Shown here: in pieces, positions 8,964 through 17,178 of the stretch
Layout of the letters: each line of letters opens with the position of its first letter
Numbering within the stretch: position 1 is the stretch's first letter
Origin: Lentisphaerota bacterium
GTDB taxonomy: Bacteria > Verrucomicrobiota > Kiritimatiellia > UBA8416 > JAIOPI01
Reading direction: 5' to 3'
NCBI GenBank assembly: GCA_021413965.1
Contig: JAIOPI010000031.1
Location: 62,001-126,000, forward strand
Length of the DNA stretch: 64,000 nucleotides
Notes under the pieces: generated by a model
Databases searched by the model: none
Told to the model about the DNA's origin: nothing
Seen by the model: the letters and a program-made list of their open reading frames with translations, nothing else
Translations under genes and position numbers: made by a program

Positions 8964-10082
8964 TCACTTACCCAGGTGGGGAATGCCCTCGTTGAAGAAC
9001 ACGTAGAGGCCATCCTTGCCGGGCGCCACGAGGTCGAGGCGGCCGGTTCCGCGCAGGTCGGCGAGCTGGAAGTGGATGCCGCAGCCCTTGGCCTCGTCGA
9101 ACGCGGCGTAGCTGATCACCTGCTTGGCGAAGTTCTCGCCGGTCCACTTGAAGTAGTAGATGCCGTAGTCGTCCCACTCGCCGGCTTCGTTGCCGCAATG
9201 GGCGCGGTGGCGCTTGCCCGTGACCAGCTCCTTCTTCCCGTCGCCATCGATGTCGGCCCAGATCAGGTCGTGGTACTGGGCGTTGAAGGGGTCGATCGGG
9301 TGCTTGGTCCAGGCGCGCTGGCCGCCGGCCGTGCGGGTCTGCTGCCACCACTCCAGCCCGTAGTTGTGCGCGTAGCCCACGACCAGCTCATTCAGGCCGT
9401 CGCCATTGATGTCCTCCACGAGGATGGGGACGCTGGGGCAGGGGCCGAGGTTGAACTCGGGGTGCCAGATCCACTCGCCGTGGTAGGGATCCGCCGGGGC
9501 TTCGAACCAGCCCGTCTTGAGCACGATGTCCATGCGCCCGTTGCCCGCGATGTCGCCGCAGCCGAGGCCGTGGCCCTGCGTCATGCCTTCGGGGAAGTTC
9601 GCGATCTTGTGATGTTCGAAGGATCCGAGGCCCTTGCCTGTCTTGGGGTCCCGCTTCAGCTTGAAGATGTGAATGCAGTTCGCCATCGGGTTGTTCGGAA
9701 TGATTTCCGGGCACCCGTCGCCGTCAATGTCCCACGCGCGCGTCGTTTCGATGGCCGAGGTGACGCCGATGTCGTGGATGATCCAGGGCTTGTCCTTGTT
9801 GCCGGTGTTCTCGGCCCAGCGCACGGTGCCGCCCCACCAGCCGCCGGTGATGAAGTCCATGCGCCCGTCCCCGTTCACGTCCATGGGGATGGTCGAGAAG
9901 TCGTCGAAATACTCGCCGGCCGGCTTGACCTCGTAGATGCCGCTCTTCTTGCGGTAATCCGGCCCCTGGTACCAGAAGCCGCCGCTGACGATGTCCAGCA
10001 CCCCGTCGCCGTCGACATCGAAGACGCCGGCCGACTCGAAGGTTTCATCCGAGATCCACTGCTTGCGCCACTTGATGGGCAT
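8964..10082 (-). CDS. FG-GAP/VCBS-type calcium-repeat propeller protein, no signal peptide
   Basis: 372 residues, ATG after AAGGAG. Six or more calcium-loop repeats of the form D-x-D-G-D-G: DVDGDGVLD, DVNGDGRMD, DIDGDGCPE, DINGDGLNE, DIDGDGKKE, plus weaker DIAGNGRMD and DLRGTGRLD, spaced as in a beta-propeller. FG-GAP/VCBS proteins are normally exported, but this one starts MPIKWRKQWISDETF with no hydrophobic stretch. It lies between the GH4 glycosidase and the Gfo/Idh gene on the same strand, so a cytoplasmic sugar-lyase or sugar-binding role is possible. No catalytic motif recognised. Confidence 0.85.
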   Translation of the reverse strand: MPIKWRKQWISDETFESAGVFDVDGDGVLDIVSGGFWYQGPDYRKKSGIYEVKPAGEYFDDFSTIPMDVNGDGRMDFITGGWWGGTVRWAENTGNKDKPWIIHDIGVTSAIETTRAWDIDGDGCPEIIPNNPMANCIHIFKLKRDPKTGKGLGSFEHHKIANFPEGMTQGHGLGCGDIAGNGRMDIVLKTGWFEAPADPYHGEWIWHPEFNLGPCPSVPILVEDINGDGLNELVVGYAHNYGLEWWQQTRTAGGQRAWTKHPIDPFNAQYHDLIWADIDGDGKKELVTGKRHRAHCGNEAGEWDDYGIYYFKWTGENFAKQVISYAAFDEAKGCGIHFQLADLRGTGRLDLVAPGKDGLYVFFNEGIPHLGK

Positions 10083-10162
10083 ATATACGGCTCCTTCTTG
10101 TTGAACGATGGGACCGCGCTGGCGGGCCGGCGTTTGCGCCGGCCGCGCCATGGCGCGGGGGC

Positions 10163-11581
10163 TCAGGCCTTGGCCAGTTTGCCGAAGCGGTTGGCGATGG
10201 CCAGGGCCGGGTCGAGCGGGACTTCGGCGCGCTTGACGTTTTTCGGGACCTTGATGGTGGGGACCTTGCGCAGCGTCTTGCCGGCGAACTGCGGGAGGTA
10301 CTTGCGCTGGGCCGCGAGCATCTCGGCGGTCATCTCGCGGGCCTCCTTGAGGGTCAGCACGGAGGCCGTGAGCGGGTCCATGGCGACGGCCTGCATGACC
10401 ATTTCCACGTCGCCGGTGAAGCTGGCTTCGACCGCAAGCCCCTGCACGGTGACATTGGACAGGTTCAGGGCGGCGCACTGGGGCGGCAGGTTGCCGACGA
10501 CGGTCGGGTGCAGGCCGAGGCGGTCGACGAAGATGGGCACTTCGACGCAGCAGCCGTTGGGCAGGTTGGTGATGTAGCCGTCGTTGCGGATGTTCCCGTT
10601 GAGCCGGAAGGGCACGCCGGTTTCGAGGGCCTCGATGATGTGCGAGCAGTACTCGGCGCTGCGCGGGCCGAGGGCGGTGGACTCGATGGCCAGCGGGTCG
10701 GCCTTGGCGAACTTCTTCGCGAGCATGGCGCAGTACTTGTAGTAGGCGCCGGTCTCGCCGCCGAAGGCGGGCTCGTCGCAATACAGGTCCAGGGCCTTCT
10801 GGTTCTTGCGGAAGTAGGGGAGGTATTCGGAGAGATGGCCCGTGCTTTCGGTCATGAAGTAGCCGAAGTGGCGCATGACCTCGGCGCGGACCTTCTCGTT
10901 CACGTAGTAGCCGGGCTTCTCGAAGTTGGCTTTCAGGGCGGGGTAGAGATCGCGCCCCTGGTGCTCGAGTTTCAGGAACCAGGCCATGTGGTTGATGCCG
11001 GCGGCCAGGAAGTCGATCTGGTCCTTGGGGACGCCGACGTAGCTGCCGATGAGGTCCATGGTGGTCTGGACGCCGTGGCAGAGGCCGACGAACTGCAGGC
11101 CGGGCACGCGCCCGAGGGCCCAGCAGCACATGGCCATGGGGTTGGCGTAGTTGAAGAGCACGGCGTTCGGGCAGAGCTCCTGCATGTCGCGCGCGATTTC
11201 CAGCAGGGCGGGGATGTGGCGCAGGGCGCGGAAGATGCCGCCGGGGCCCATGGTGTCGGCGATGCAGTTGTCCACGCCGTACTTCATGGGGACTTCGTAG
11301 TCGACGCGGAACTCGTCGACGCCGCCCGACTGGATCATGATGACGACGTAGTCGGCGCCCTTGAGGGCTTCGCGGCGGTTGGTGGTGGCGGTGACGGTGG
11401 CGTCGACGTGGTTGTCCTTGATCATGCGCTTGACGAAGGCCTGCATCTTGTCGAGGCGCTTGTGGCTGAGGGCCATGAGACGGTACTCGCTGCCGGCGAG
11501 GGCCGGGGTGGCGAGGAAGTCGCTCATGAGGGTCTTGCAGAACACCAGGCTGCCTGCACCGATCATTGCAATCTTGGCCAT
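10163..11581 (-). CDS. GH4-family alpha-glycosidase (MelA/LplD-like)
   Basis: 472 residues, within the usual GH4 size. NAD-binding MAKIAMIGAGSLVF at the N-terminus; NYANPMA, GLCHGVQ and GINHMAWFLKL supply the conserved Asn and the metal-binding Cys and His of GH4 enzymes, which use NAD+ and Mn2+ for redox-assisted glycosidic cleavage in the cytoplasm. The ATG at 11581 has GGAGG six bases upstream; a TTG two codons earlier is less well placed. Divergent from the AraC regulator at 11737. First gene of a probable operon with 8964-10082 and 7791-8846. Alpha-galactosidase, glucosidase or galacturonidase specificity cannot be told apart by eye. Confidence 0.93.
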   Translation of the reverse strand: MAKIAMIGAGSLVFCKTLMSDFLATPALAGSEYRLMALSHKRLDKMQAFVKRMIKDNHVDATVTATTNRREALKGADYVVIMIQSGGVDEFRVDYEVPMKYGVDNCIADTMGPGGIFRALRHIPALLEIARDMQELCPNAVLFNYANPMAMCCWALGRVPGLQFVGLCHGVQTTMDLIGSYVGVPKDQIDFLAAGINHMAWFLKLEHQGRDLYPALKANFEKPGYYVNEKVRAEVMRHFGYFMTESTGHLSEYLPYFRKNQKALDLYCDEPAFGGETGAYYKYCAMLAKKFAKADPLAIESTALGPRSAEYCSHIIEALETGVPFRLNGNIRNDGYITNLPNGCCVEVPIFVDRLGLHPTVVGNLPPQCAALNLSNVTVQGLAVEASFTGDVEMVMQAVAMDPLTASVLTLKEAREMTAEMLAAQRKYLPQFAGKTLRKVPTIKVPKNVKRAEVPLDPALAIANRFGKLAKA

Positions 11582-11736
11582 TGTCAACCTCCGCGCTTAC
11601 CCATTGTTGCGCCACATCGGGGCGCCCGAAACATGCCCGCCAACCCGTCGTTTCTCAACAAGGCTGCAACAAGGGGGGCAAAACGTCGATTGCGGAAAGG
11701 GTGTTAAAATTGCTATGTTTTGCCAGGAGTTGCTGT
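11582..11736. promoter_or_regulatory. divergent control region between GH4 operon and AraC gene
   Basis: 155 bases between the divergent starts. Locally A/T-richer than its surroundings, especially 11690-11720. TTGCGG at 11690-11695 and TATGTT at 11714-11719 with an 18-base spacer could be a promoter for the AraC gene, although that leaves a very short leader before ATG 11737. The AraC protein probably binds here to control the glycosidase operon; no operator repeat was found by eye. Confidence 0.4.
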
Positions 11737-12489
11737 ATGGGGACGGCAGACAGGGACGGTGCGGTGCTGCACGTGGGGCGGATCGATCCGGATCCCGCGT
11801 GGGGCATGCCCGCGCAGCGCCACTTCAACCACGAGCTGATTGCGGTGGTGGGCGGGCGCATGCGGGTGACGTCGGCGGGGCGCACGCTGGAGGCCGGCCC
11901 GGGCGACATCCTGATGTACCCGTCACGCGTCGAGCATGCGGAGCGGACGGACGCGTCCGACCCGGCCGAGACGCTGTTCATCGGCTTTTATTCGCGGCGC
12001 GTCACGACCCGGGAGGTGGTGCGCGTCGAGGATCGGCGGGGGCGCATCCGGCAGGCCATGCGCTGGCTGTTTGAGGACCGGCTGGGGCTGGATGCCGACG
12101 CGGCGGCGGTGCGCACGGGGTTGCTGCAGGTGATTCTGGATGAGTGGGACCGGCTGCAGCGCAGCGGGCCGGAGTCTGAACTGGTGGCGCGCACGCATCA
12201 ATGGGTGCGGGAGCATGTGGCGGAGCCGATCACGCTCGGGGTTCTGGCGCAGCGGGCGAAGCTGAGCAAGTTTCATTTTTTGCGCACCTACCGGGCGGCG
12301 GCGGGGCAGACGCCGATGCAGGATGTGCGGCGGCTGCGGCTGGCGTATGCGCGCGACCAGGTGCTGGGCAGCGGCATGCCCCTCAAGGAGATCGCGCGCC
12401 GCAGCGGGCTGGGCAGTGCGCAGGCGATGTCGCGGGCGTTCCTGCGGGAATTCGGCATGCCGCCGGGGACGCTCAGGCGGCGGGGGTAG
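11737..12489 (+). CDS. AraC-family transcriptional regulator
   Basis: 250 residues; ATG after AGGAG. Cupin-type sensor with HFNHELIAVVGGRMRV and GPGDILMYPSRVEHAE (residues ~25-70), and two helix-turn-helix motifs in the last 100 residues (TLGVLAQRAKLSKFHFLRTY and MPLKEIARRSGLGSAQAMSRAF). Divergent from the GH4 gene, so it is the likely sugar-responsive regulator of the GH4/propeller/Gfo-Idh operon. Ligand unknown. Confidence 0.93.
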   Translation: MGTADRDGAVLHVGRIDPDPAWGMPAQRHFNHELIAVVGGRMRVTSAGRTLEAGPGDILMYPSRVEHAERTDASDPAETLFIGFYSRRVTTREVVRVEDRRGRIRQAMRWLFEDRLGLDADAAAVRTGLLQVILDEWDRLQRSGPESELVARTHQWVREHVAEPITLGVLAQRAKLSKFHFLRTYRAAAGQTPMQDVRRLRLAYARDQVLGSGMPLKEIARRSGLGSAQAMSRAFLREFGMPPGTLRRRG

Positions 12490-12500
12490 GCCGAGGAGGG

Positions 12501-12551
12501 GATTTACCACGAAGTCACGGAGGCACGAAGCGGAGCACGAAGGGGGGGCGG
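12501..12551 (+). repeat. interspersed CACGAAG-type repeat, copy 1
   Basis: Begins gatttaccacgaag and carries spaced CACGGAGG / CACGAAG units ending in a G-run. Near-identical copies occur at 20485-20548 and 20843-20888, all on the + strand and all in non-coding DNA. Degenerate tandem units of about 12 bases. Confidence 0.75.
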
Positions 12552-12634
12552 GGAGGAGGCGCCAGGCAGGGCGCGCATGCCGTGATGAGGACCTTTCAAA
12601 CAGCAAGCGGACTTCGGATCACGCCTCCACATAC

Positions 12635-12692
12635 GGCCGGCAGTAGCCCGTGCATCGTGCGTGCCAATTGTTGAATGTTGAGATCCGTCCCC
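12635..12692 (+). repeat. small interspersed element, copy 1 (GCATCGTGCG...AATTGTTGAAT)
   Basis: Shares GCATCGTGCG, then AATTGTTGAATG and a purine/pyrimidine tail ending CCCCT with the element at 17041-17100. The two copies have the same orientation and flank the exported-protein operon 12717-16830. Similar tails occur near REP-associated tyrosine transposases in other genomes (recollection, not checked); none is encoded here. Confidence 0.6.
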
Positions 12693-12716
12693 TATGCGGT
12701 CTACGATTCCCCGTCG

Positions 12717-14306
12717 TCACGGTTCCGGCAAGAAATCCACGGTGATGCGGAAGAACCGGGGCTGTGCACTCTCAACCGTGTTGGTGTAGCTCTTGGGGGT
12801 GCCGTCGCCTTCGACTTGATAGACGGGATTGGTCGGCCACGTGGTCGTCAGATTCGTGTGGCAGTGTACCTTGTAGAGCCTTTCCGCTGCCGTGTCCCAC
12901 GTCAGCACCCATTGCCACGGCTGGGCGGGATCGGGAACTGTGAGGCTGGCGACATGGAACGTGGAGTCGGGATCGCCGGGGTTGCACCGACTGACGTATT
13001 CCTGCCAGTTTGAGTGCCCGTCCCCGTCCGAGTCGGCGCTGGCGACGAGGCCTGTGGTCGTGCCGCTGTGTTGCCGTTCCCACCAGTTGGGTATGCCATC
13101 GCCGTCGGAGTCGAGGAACTTACCGCCCGTGTCGAGCAGGAAGAGGTTGCCTTCGCCATCGTCGATGACGAGGAAGTCAAAGGCTCGCGGATCGCTGCCC
13201 GCGTTGTACTCCTCCACATTGTTGAGGGCATCGCCGTCCGGGTTCCCGGCGGCGTCATCCACTGTTGGCAGAAGTGCGTACTTGATCTCCCACCAGTCCG
13301 GCATGCCGTCACTGTCCGTGTCATCCGCATACCCACCGTTAAAGCCTCCCGTATCGGTCGGGAAGTCGAGGGACGCCACCGCGCTGGGGCCAAGCCAGTC
13401 ATTGACAAAGGGATCGGTGTTCGCGCTGTACTCGTCGAGGTTCGTGCGTCCGTCATTGTCCGGATCGAGGTGGGCGTCGGGAACCAGCCGGTTGAGGCCG
13501 TGCAGGTTCTCCCACCAGTCGCGCATGCCATCGCCATCGGTGTCGGGGGAGATGCCGATTGTGTCGAGGAGGAAGTCGAACGACATCGCCCATGCCATGC
13601 CGGAGAGGTCGTCACGATTCGGCAACATGCCAAGGCGGTACTCCACGAGGTTGGATAGACCGTCATGATCCAAGTCCCCATCGGCATCGTCAATGAGGCG
13701 GTTCAGTCCATACTTGATTTCCCACCAGTCCGGAACGCCATCATCGTCAGTGTCCGTGCCGAAGCCGTAGGGACATGCACCGGTGTCAAAGGTGACCATG
13801 GCTGAGGCAGACTGTGAACGAGAGGCGATTTCCGCAACCCGGGGATTCCAGCCGCCGTTGTACTCATCCAGGTTAGATAGCCCGTCCTGATCCGGGTCAA
13901 GGACGGCGTCAGGACTGGACGGGCTTAGACCGTTGGCGGACTCCCACGCGTCTGGCATGCCGTCGCCGTCCGTGTCAACGAGCAGCTCGGCCAAGGTCAG
14001 GGTGAAGCCGGGGGAGAGCCCGAACGGAGCGTGGGAGTCGGCCACAAGGGGGTCCGTTCCGGCGTTGTACTCCGCAAGGTTACTCCTGCCGTCTTCGTCG
14101 GGATCACCGACAGAGTCGTCAATGCCCACGGTGAGGCCGACCGAGGCCTCCCAAGAGTCCTGCATGCCGTCTCGATCCAAGTCCACGAAGGGATATGAGA
14201 GATCCAGGCGAAAGGGTGGCGATATGTCGGCACTGCTCACTGCCTGCCAACAAGCTGTCAGCCCGCAGGCAAGCGCGACCATGCATCCTTTGCGCGGCAG
14301 TCCCAT
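12717..14306 (-). CDS. exported protein with thrombospondin-type-3-like calcium repeats
   Basis: 529 residues. N-terminal signal with a possible lipobox LTAC (around residues 14-17). About seven paired modules alternate D-x-D-x-DGMPDWWE and DPDGDGLSNLxEYxxGTDP, the usual pattern of secreted TSP3-like repeats; a C-terminal domain ends FFRITVDF. The ATG at 14306 was chosen because it gives the clean signal peptide; a TTG at 14327, overlapping the upstream stop, is the alternative. Last gene of a tight operon with the SUMF1-like protein. Probably a cell-surface or secreted calcium-stabilised protein; no enzyme domain seen. Confidence 0.85.
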   Translation of the reverse strand: MGLPRKGCMVALACGLTACWQAVSSADISPPFRLDLSYPFVDLDRDGMQDSWEASVGLTVGIDDSVGDPDEDGRSNLAEYNAGTDPLVADSHAPFGLSPGFTLTLAELLVDTDGDGMPDAWESANGLSPSSPDAVLDPDQDGLSNLDEYNGGWNPRVAEIASRSQSASAMVTFDTGACPYGFGTDTDDDGVPDWWEIKYGLNRLIDDADGDLDHDGLSNLVEYRLGMLPNRDDLSGMAWAMSFDFLLDTIGISPDTDGDGMRDWWENLHGLNRLVPDAHLDPDNDGRTNLDEYSANTDPFVNDWLGPSAVASLDFPTDTGGFNGGYADDTDSDGMPDWWEIKYALLPTVDDAAGNPDGDALNNVEEYNAGSDPRAFDFLVIDDGEGNLFLLDTGGKFLDSDGDGIPNWWERQHSGTTTGLVASADSDGDGHSNWQEYVSRCNPGDPDSTFHVASLTVPDPAQPWQWVLTWDTAAERLYKVHCHTNLTTTWPTNPVYQVEGDGTPKSYTNTVESAQPRFFRITVDFLPEP

Positions 14307-14323
14307 TTTCGTCCCCGACGTAA

Positions 14324-16021
14324 TCAACGTGGAACTGTGAATATCTGCAGGTCGTCCAGATACACGCCGTGACTTCCGGATAGGCGGAAACTCTGACCCG
14401 ACGTAGGCTGGGTCAGAACGACGTTGAGACGAATCTTCTGGTAGCTGATCCCGCTGACCGACACTGAGTCCGTTGTCCGCCAGGCCGTTCCGTCATATTC
14501 CTGCAAATCGATGGAGCCCGTGTTATCGCTTTGTACTGCACGTGCCCAGAGCGAAATGCCAACAGGATTTCCGACGGTGCTGGGTAGCGAAAGCGTTGAT
14601 GAGTAGCTCATTTGGCTCAACTGTATGCAGCCGGTGTCCGTTCTTGCGAGTGCCTCGTCGCGACGCATGTACGTCTTGCTGCCGGCTGTCCAGGTGCCTG
14701 ACGTCGCAACAATTGTCCAACTCCCGCTGGCGTTGGCAACCCAAGCGGCGCCATCGAAGTTCTCTGAAACGGCGACAATCGGCATCGGGTCGGAGTAGTC
14801 TAGATCGCGACGCGCAACGCGGAAGCCAGCTTGGCTCGAGTTGTCTGAGTCAATCGAGCCCGTGGAGTTGCGAGAATAGCACTTCAGGTAGTCCGTTCCG
14901 TCAGTGTGTGACCCACCCCTGAACACGCGGCTTGCCGACGTGCTGATGTAGTTGACTGCATTCGACATGGATTCCTGCTGCGAGTAGTTCTCTACCGTGC
15001 TCAGCCAGGTGGACCGGCACCATTCCTCGACGTTGCCCGCTACGTCGTACAGGCTGTAGCCGGTTGCCATATCCGGGCCGAGAGGGGTCTGGTTGCCATC
15101 GAAATAGCCAACGGGGCTTGGTCCCCAACCGGAGGAGTAGTACGGGTCGCCGCTGCTGTAGTAGTTGGCGTTACCGCCATTGATGGTGTCGCCCCATGGA
15201 TAGGCCAAGTGCTCGTCTTCGTCGTCATGGTCGGGGCCGCGGGCGGCCTTCTCCCACTCTGCTTCGGTTGGCAGGTCGTAACCGTAGTGCTGCGCAAACG
15301 CCATTGCGCCGTACCAACTGACGCGCACGGGGAAGTTGCTGCGCCCCCCGACGACCTCGAAATTGTTGACGTTCCACCGGATATCCTTGGTGTCGCCGAT
15401 GTAGATCAGGCGGGCGTTTCCCGGCACGCCGGGGAATCGCCCCATTTCCGCACGGACGGCGGACGTGCCTTCGCGGTAGACCTCCTCGGCCACGAGAGTC
15501 GTGTTGAGGAAATCGCAGAATTGGTCATTCCGAATCTCGTACTTACTGAGCCAGTAGGACCACGGGATGTTGACGTGCCGGGAGGGGCCGCTTCCTTCCG
15601 CGCCGCCGTCCTGCCCCATGAGAAAACCGCCGGGCGGCACCTCGTTGCCCCACGCCAGGCCGGGGAAGCCTTTGGTGTCAACGGCGAGAACTTTTACGCG
15701 CATCTCGTCCGAGTACTCGCCGTCCCAGTCAATCCCGGCATCCCACACGATATGCTTGTTTGCGCCGGTGGTGACATTCTCGCCGATGTCCCCGGTGAGG
15801 CTGAAGGCTGGAACGGAATAGCGATTCCCGCCGTTGTCAGAGACTTCGACGCGAATCTTGAGCGTGTCTCCGTCGGCATCGAAGACATCGTAGTGAATGT
15901 CTACGAGTTTCGTGGTCGCCCTCTGCTGGGCAACGACGTTGGTAACCACCGGAACGGCAGCGTTGAGACTGGCGGATGTGGCGGCCAGCATGACCATAAC
16001 CCATACCCATGCATTTCTCAT
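14324..16021 (-). CDS. exported SUMF1/FGE-like protein
   Basis: 565 residues with signal peptide MRNAWVWVMVMLAATSASLNA. After an Ig/cadherin-like region (residues ~25-115, DVFDADGDTLKIRVEVSDNG) comes a formylglycine-generating-enzyme-like domain (~130-410): WLSKYEIRNDQF, DLPTEAEWEKAARGP, YDVAGNVEEWC, RVFRGGSHTD and GFRVARRD. A C-terminal ~150-residue domain looks like a jelly-roll. The final part of the FGE domain has one Cys (YLKCYSR) rather than the catalytic Cys pair, so it is probably a binding or structural relative. Four-base overlap with the upstream zinc-ribbon gene. Confidence 0.88.
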   Translation of the reverse strand: MRNAWVWVMVMLAATSASLNAAVPVVTNVVAQQRATTKLVDIHYDVFDADGDTLKIRVEVSDNGGNRYSVPAFSLTGDIGENVTTGANKHIVWDAGIDWDGEYSDEMRVKVLAVDTKGFPGLAWGNEVPPGGFLMGQDGGAEGSGPSRHVNIPWSYWLSKYEIRNDQFCDFLNTTLVAEEVYREGTSAVRAEMGRFPGVPGNARLIYIGDTKDIRWNVNNFEVVGGRSNFPVRVSWYGAMAFAQHYGYDLPTEAEWEKAARGPDHDDEDEHLAYPWGDTINGGNANYYSSGDPYYSSGWGPSPVGYFDGNQTPLGPDMATGYSLYDVAGNVEEWCRSTWLSTVENYSQQESMSNAVNYISTSASRVFRGGSHTDGTDYLKCYSRNSTGSIDSDNSSQAGFRVARRDLDYSDPMPIVAVSENFDGAAWVANASGSWTIVATSGTWTAGSKTYMRRDEALARTDTGCIQLSQMSYSSTLSLPSTVGNPVGISLWARAVQSDNTGSIDLQEYDGTAWRTTDSVSVSGISYQKIRLNVVLTQPTSGQSFRLSGSHGVYLDDLQIFTVPR

Positions 16022-16830
16022 GGCTTCCGATCCTCCTTAGATCTGGCGATGACTGAGCGAGCGCGCTTCGCAAAATACGCACTCAACCACTGCGTTTCCT
16101 CCAGCATCTTGGCGGTCTCATCCGAAATCCGCGCCGTCGCTGTCTCCTCCTCGGCCTTGGCGAGAAGCCCCATCTGTAGTCTGAAGGCGTTTGGCGCCAC
16201 ATCGAGCCATGTGCGATCGAGGGGGAGGGGCGCAAGCGAAGTCTCTCGGCTGTCCCGACAGAGTATGCCGACGAGATTTGTACTCGAGTCCACGGAAGCG
16301 AGTGCGCCGTCAGGCACGGTTGTTCCTGGTGCCGCCGCCAGAATCCCTCCATCCGGCATGAGCCAGTTTGCGCCGGCGGCATCTGCCGACGAGGTTGCGG
16401 CGCGGGCAAGGAAGAGCAGATTCGTTTCGGGCGTCTCGAACCGGACAAGTCCCGCGTCTTTGGCTACCTGCATGCGTTGGTAGGCAACAGGCGTGTTTGT
16501 GCCAAGTGGTAGGATTTCCAGGCTGGATGCGTCCGCCACGAGGTTGGCATCTACCACGAGAAAGCGGGCGTCGCCCTCTGCGTAGGCGATGGCAAAACCG
16601 CGAGAGCGTTCAGTGATGGCATGGACGATCGGGAAGCTCGGGGCGGGTTCCTGCGTCTGCGATCGGAGCGCCGCGGCCTCCGTTATCACGTCACCCGGAC
16701 AACCGCATCGGGGACACATGACTGCTCGCGGCGACACCGGTTGCTCGCAGTCGGGGCAAGGAATGAGTTCCGTCGCCCAGGCGACGCAGGCAAGGATCGC
16801 CAGTGTGAAAAAGGCTACCATCCTGTGCAT
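16018..16830 (-). CDS. exported zinc-ribbon protein, function unknown
   Basis: 270 residues; ATG after GGGAGGA. Signal peptide MHRMVAFFTLAILACVAWA, then a zinc ribbon with CPDCEQ and CPRCGCPG (residues ~24-45). This is unusual outside the cytoplasm. The remaining ~220 residues include FLVVDANLVADASSLEILPLG and NLVGILCRD, resembling a degenerate trypsin-like/bacterial peptidase fold by its spacing, but no catalytic triad is evident. First gene of the zinc-ribbon/SUMF1/calcium-repeat operon. Confidence 0.75.
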   Translation of the reverse strand: MHRMVAFFTLAILACVAWATELIPCPDCEQPVSPRAVMCPRCGCPGDVITEAAALRSQTQEPAPSFPIVHAITERSRGFAIAYAEGDARFLVVDANLVADASSLEILPLGTNTPVAYQRMQVAKDAGLVRFETPETNLLFLARAATSSADAAGANWLMPDGGILAAAPGTTVPDGALASVDSSTNLVGILCRDSRETSLAPLPLDRTWLDVAPNAFRLQMGLLAKAEEETATARISDETAKMLEETQWLSAYFAKRARSVIARSKEDRKP

Positions 16831-17172
16831 GGTTCCTCCCGGGGGCTGTCTCGGGTTCAGTGTGTGGTCCGTTTCATCTTTCTCTGCAAGCCGAACGCCC
16901 ACGCGAGGATTTCGCCGTGCCGCGAAGCGGAACCGCAAACACCCTCCGGCGTGTTGTGTACGCCCACTATGGGCGCGCGGCAATCAGAGTGCAAGCGCCC
17001 TGTGTGCGCCGGCTTCAGCCCAGGTCATATATTCAACTAACTGCCAGCAACCGTCCGCGCATCGTGCGGCCAAATTGTTGAATGAATAGCCCTGACCCCT
17101 CCGACCCATTCCTATTTTGACCAACGACCGGCGTGCCCGGCGGTGCGTAGCGACGTACGGACGACGCCGTGG
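16831..17172. other. non-coding gap upstream of the exported-protein operon
   Basis: 342 bases between two same-strand genes. Its proximal part is the operon leader. 17041-17100 is a copy of the small interspersed repeat, enclosed by ATTCAAC and GTTGAAT heptamers. 17119-17178 folds into an attC-like imperfect hairpin (listed separately). No convincing gene is seen. Confidence 0.6.
17041..17100 (+). repeat. small interspersed element, copy 2
   Basis: Matches the element at 12635-12692: CCGCGCATCGTGCGG, then AATTGTTGAATGA and a CCTGACCCCT tail. The CCGCGC-ATC-GTGCGG core is a six-pair hairpin with one G-U pair. An ATTCAAC heptamer lies just upstream and its complement GTTGAAT lies within, so the element could also fold end to end. 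Confidence 0.6.
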
Positions 17173-17178
17173 TTATGC
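17119..17178 (-). repeat. attC-like imperfect hairpin after the kinase gene
   Basis: Read on the minus strand, GCATAAC (17178-17172) contains the TAA stop of the kinase gene and fits the integron R'' consensus RYYYAAC at 6 of 7 positions. At the far end, GTTGGTC (17125-17119) fits GTTRRRY at 6 of 7. Between them the arms CGGCGT / ACGCCG (17129-17134 and 17164-17169) and CGTA / TACG pair with small bulges. Length 60 bases, within the attC range. Alternative: an ordinary terminator-like hairpin. Confidence 0.35.
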
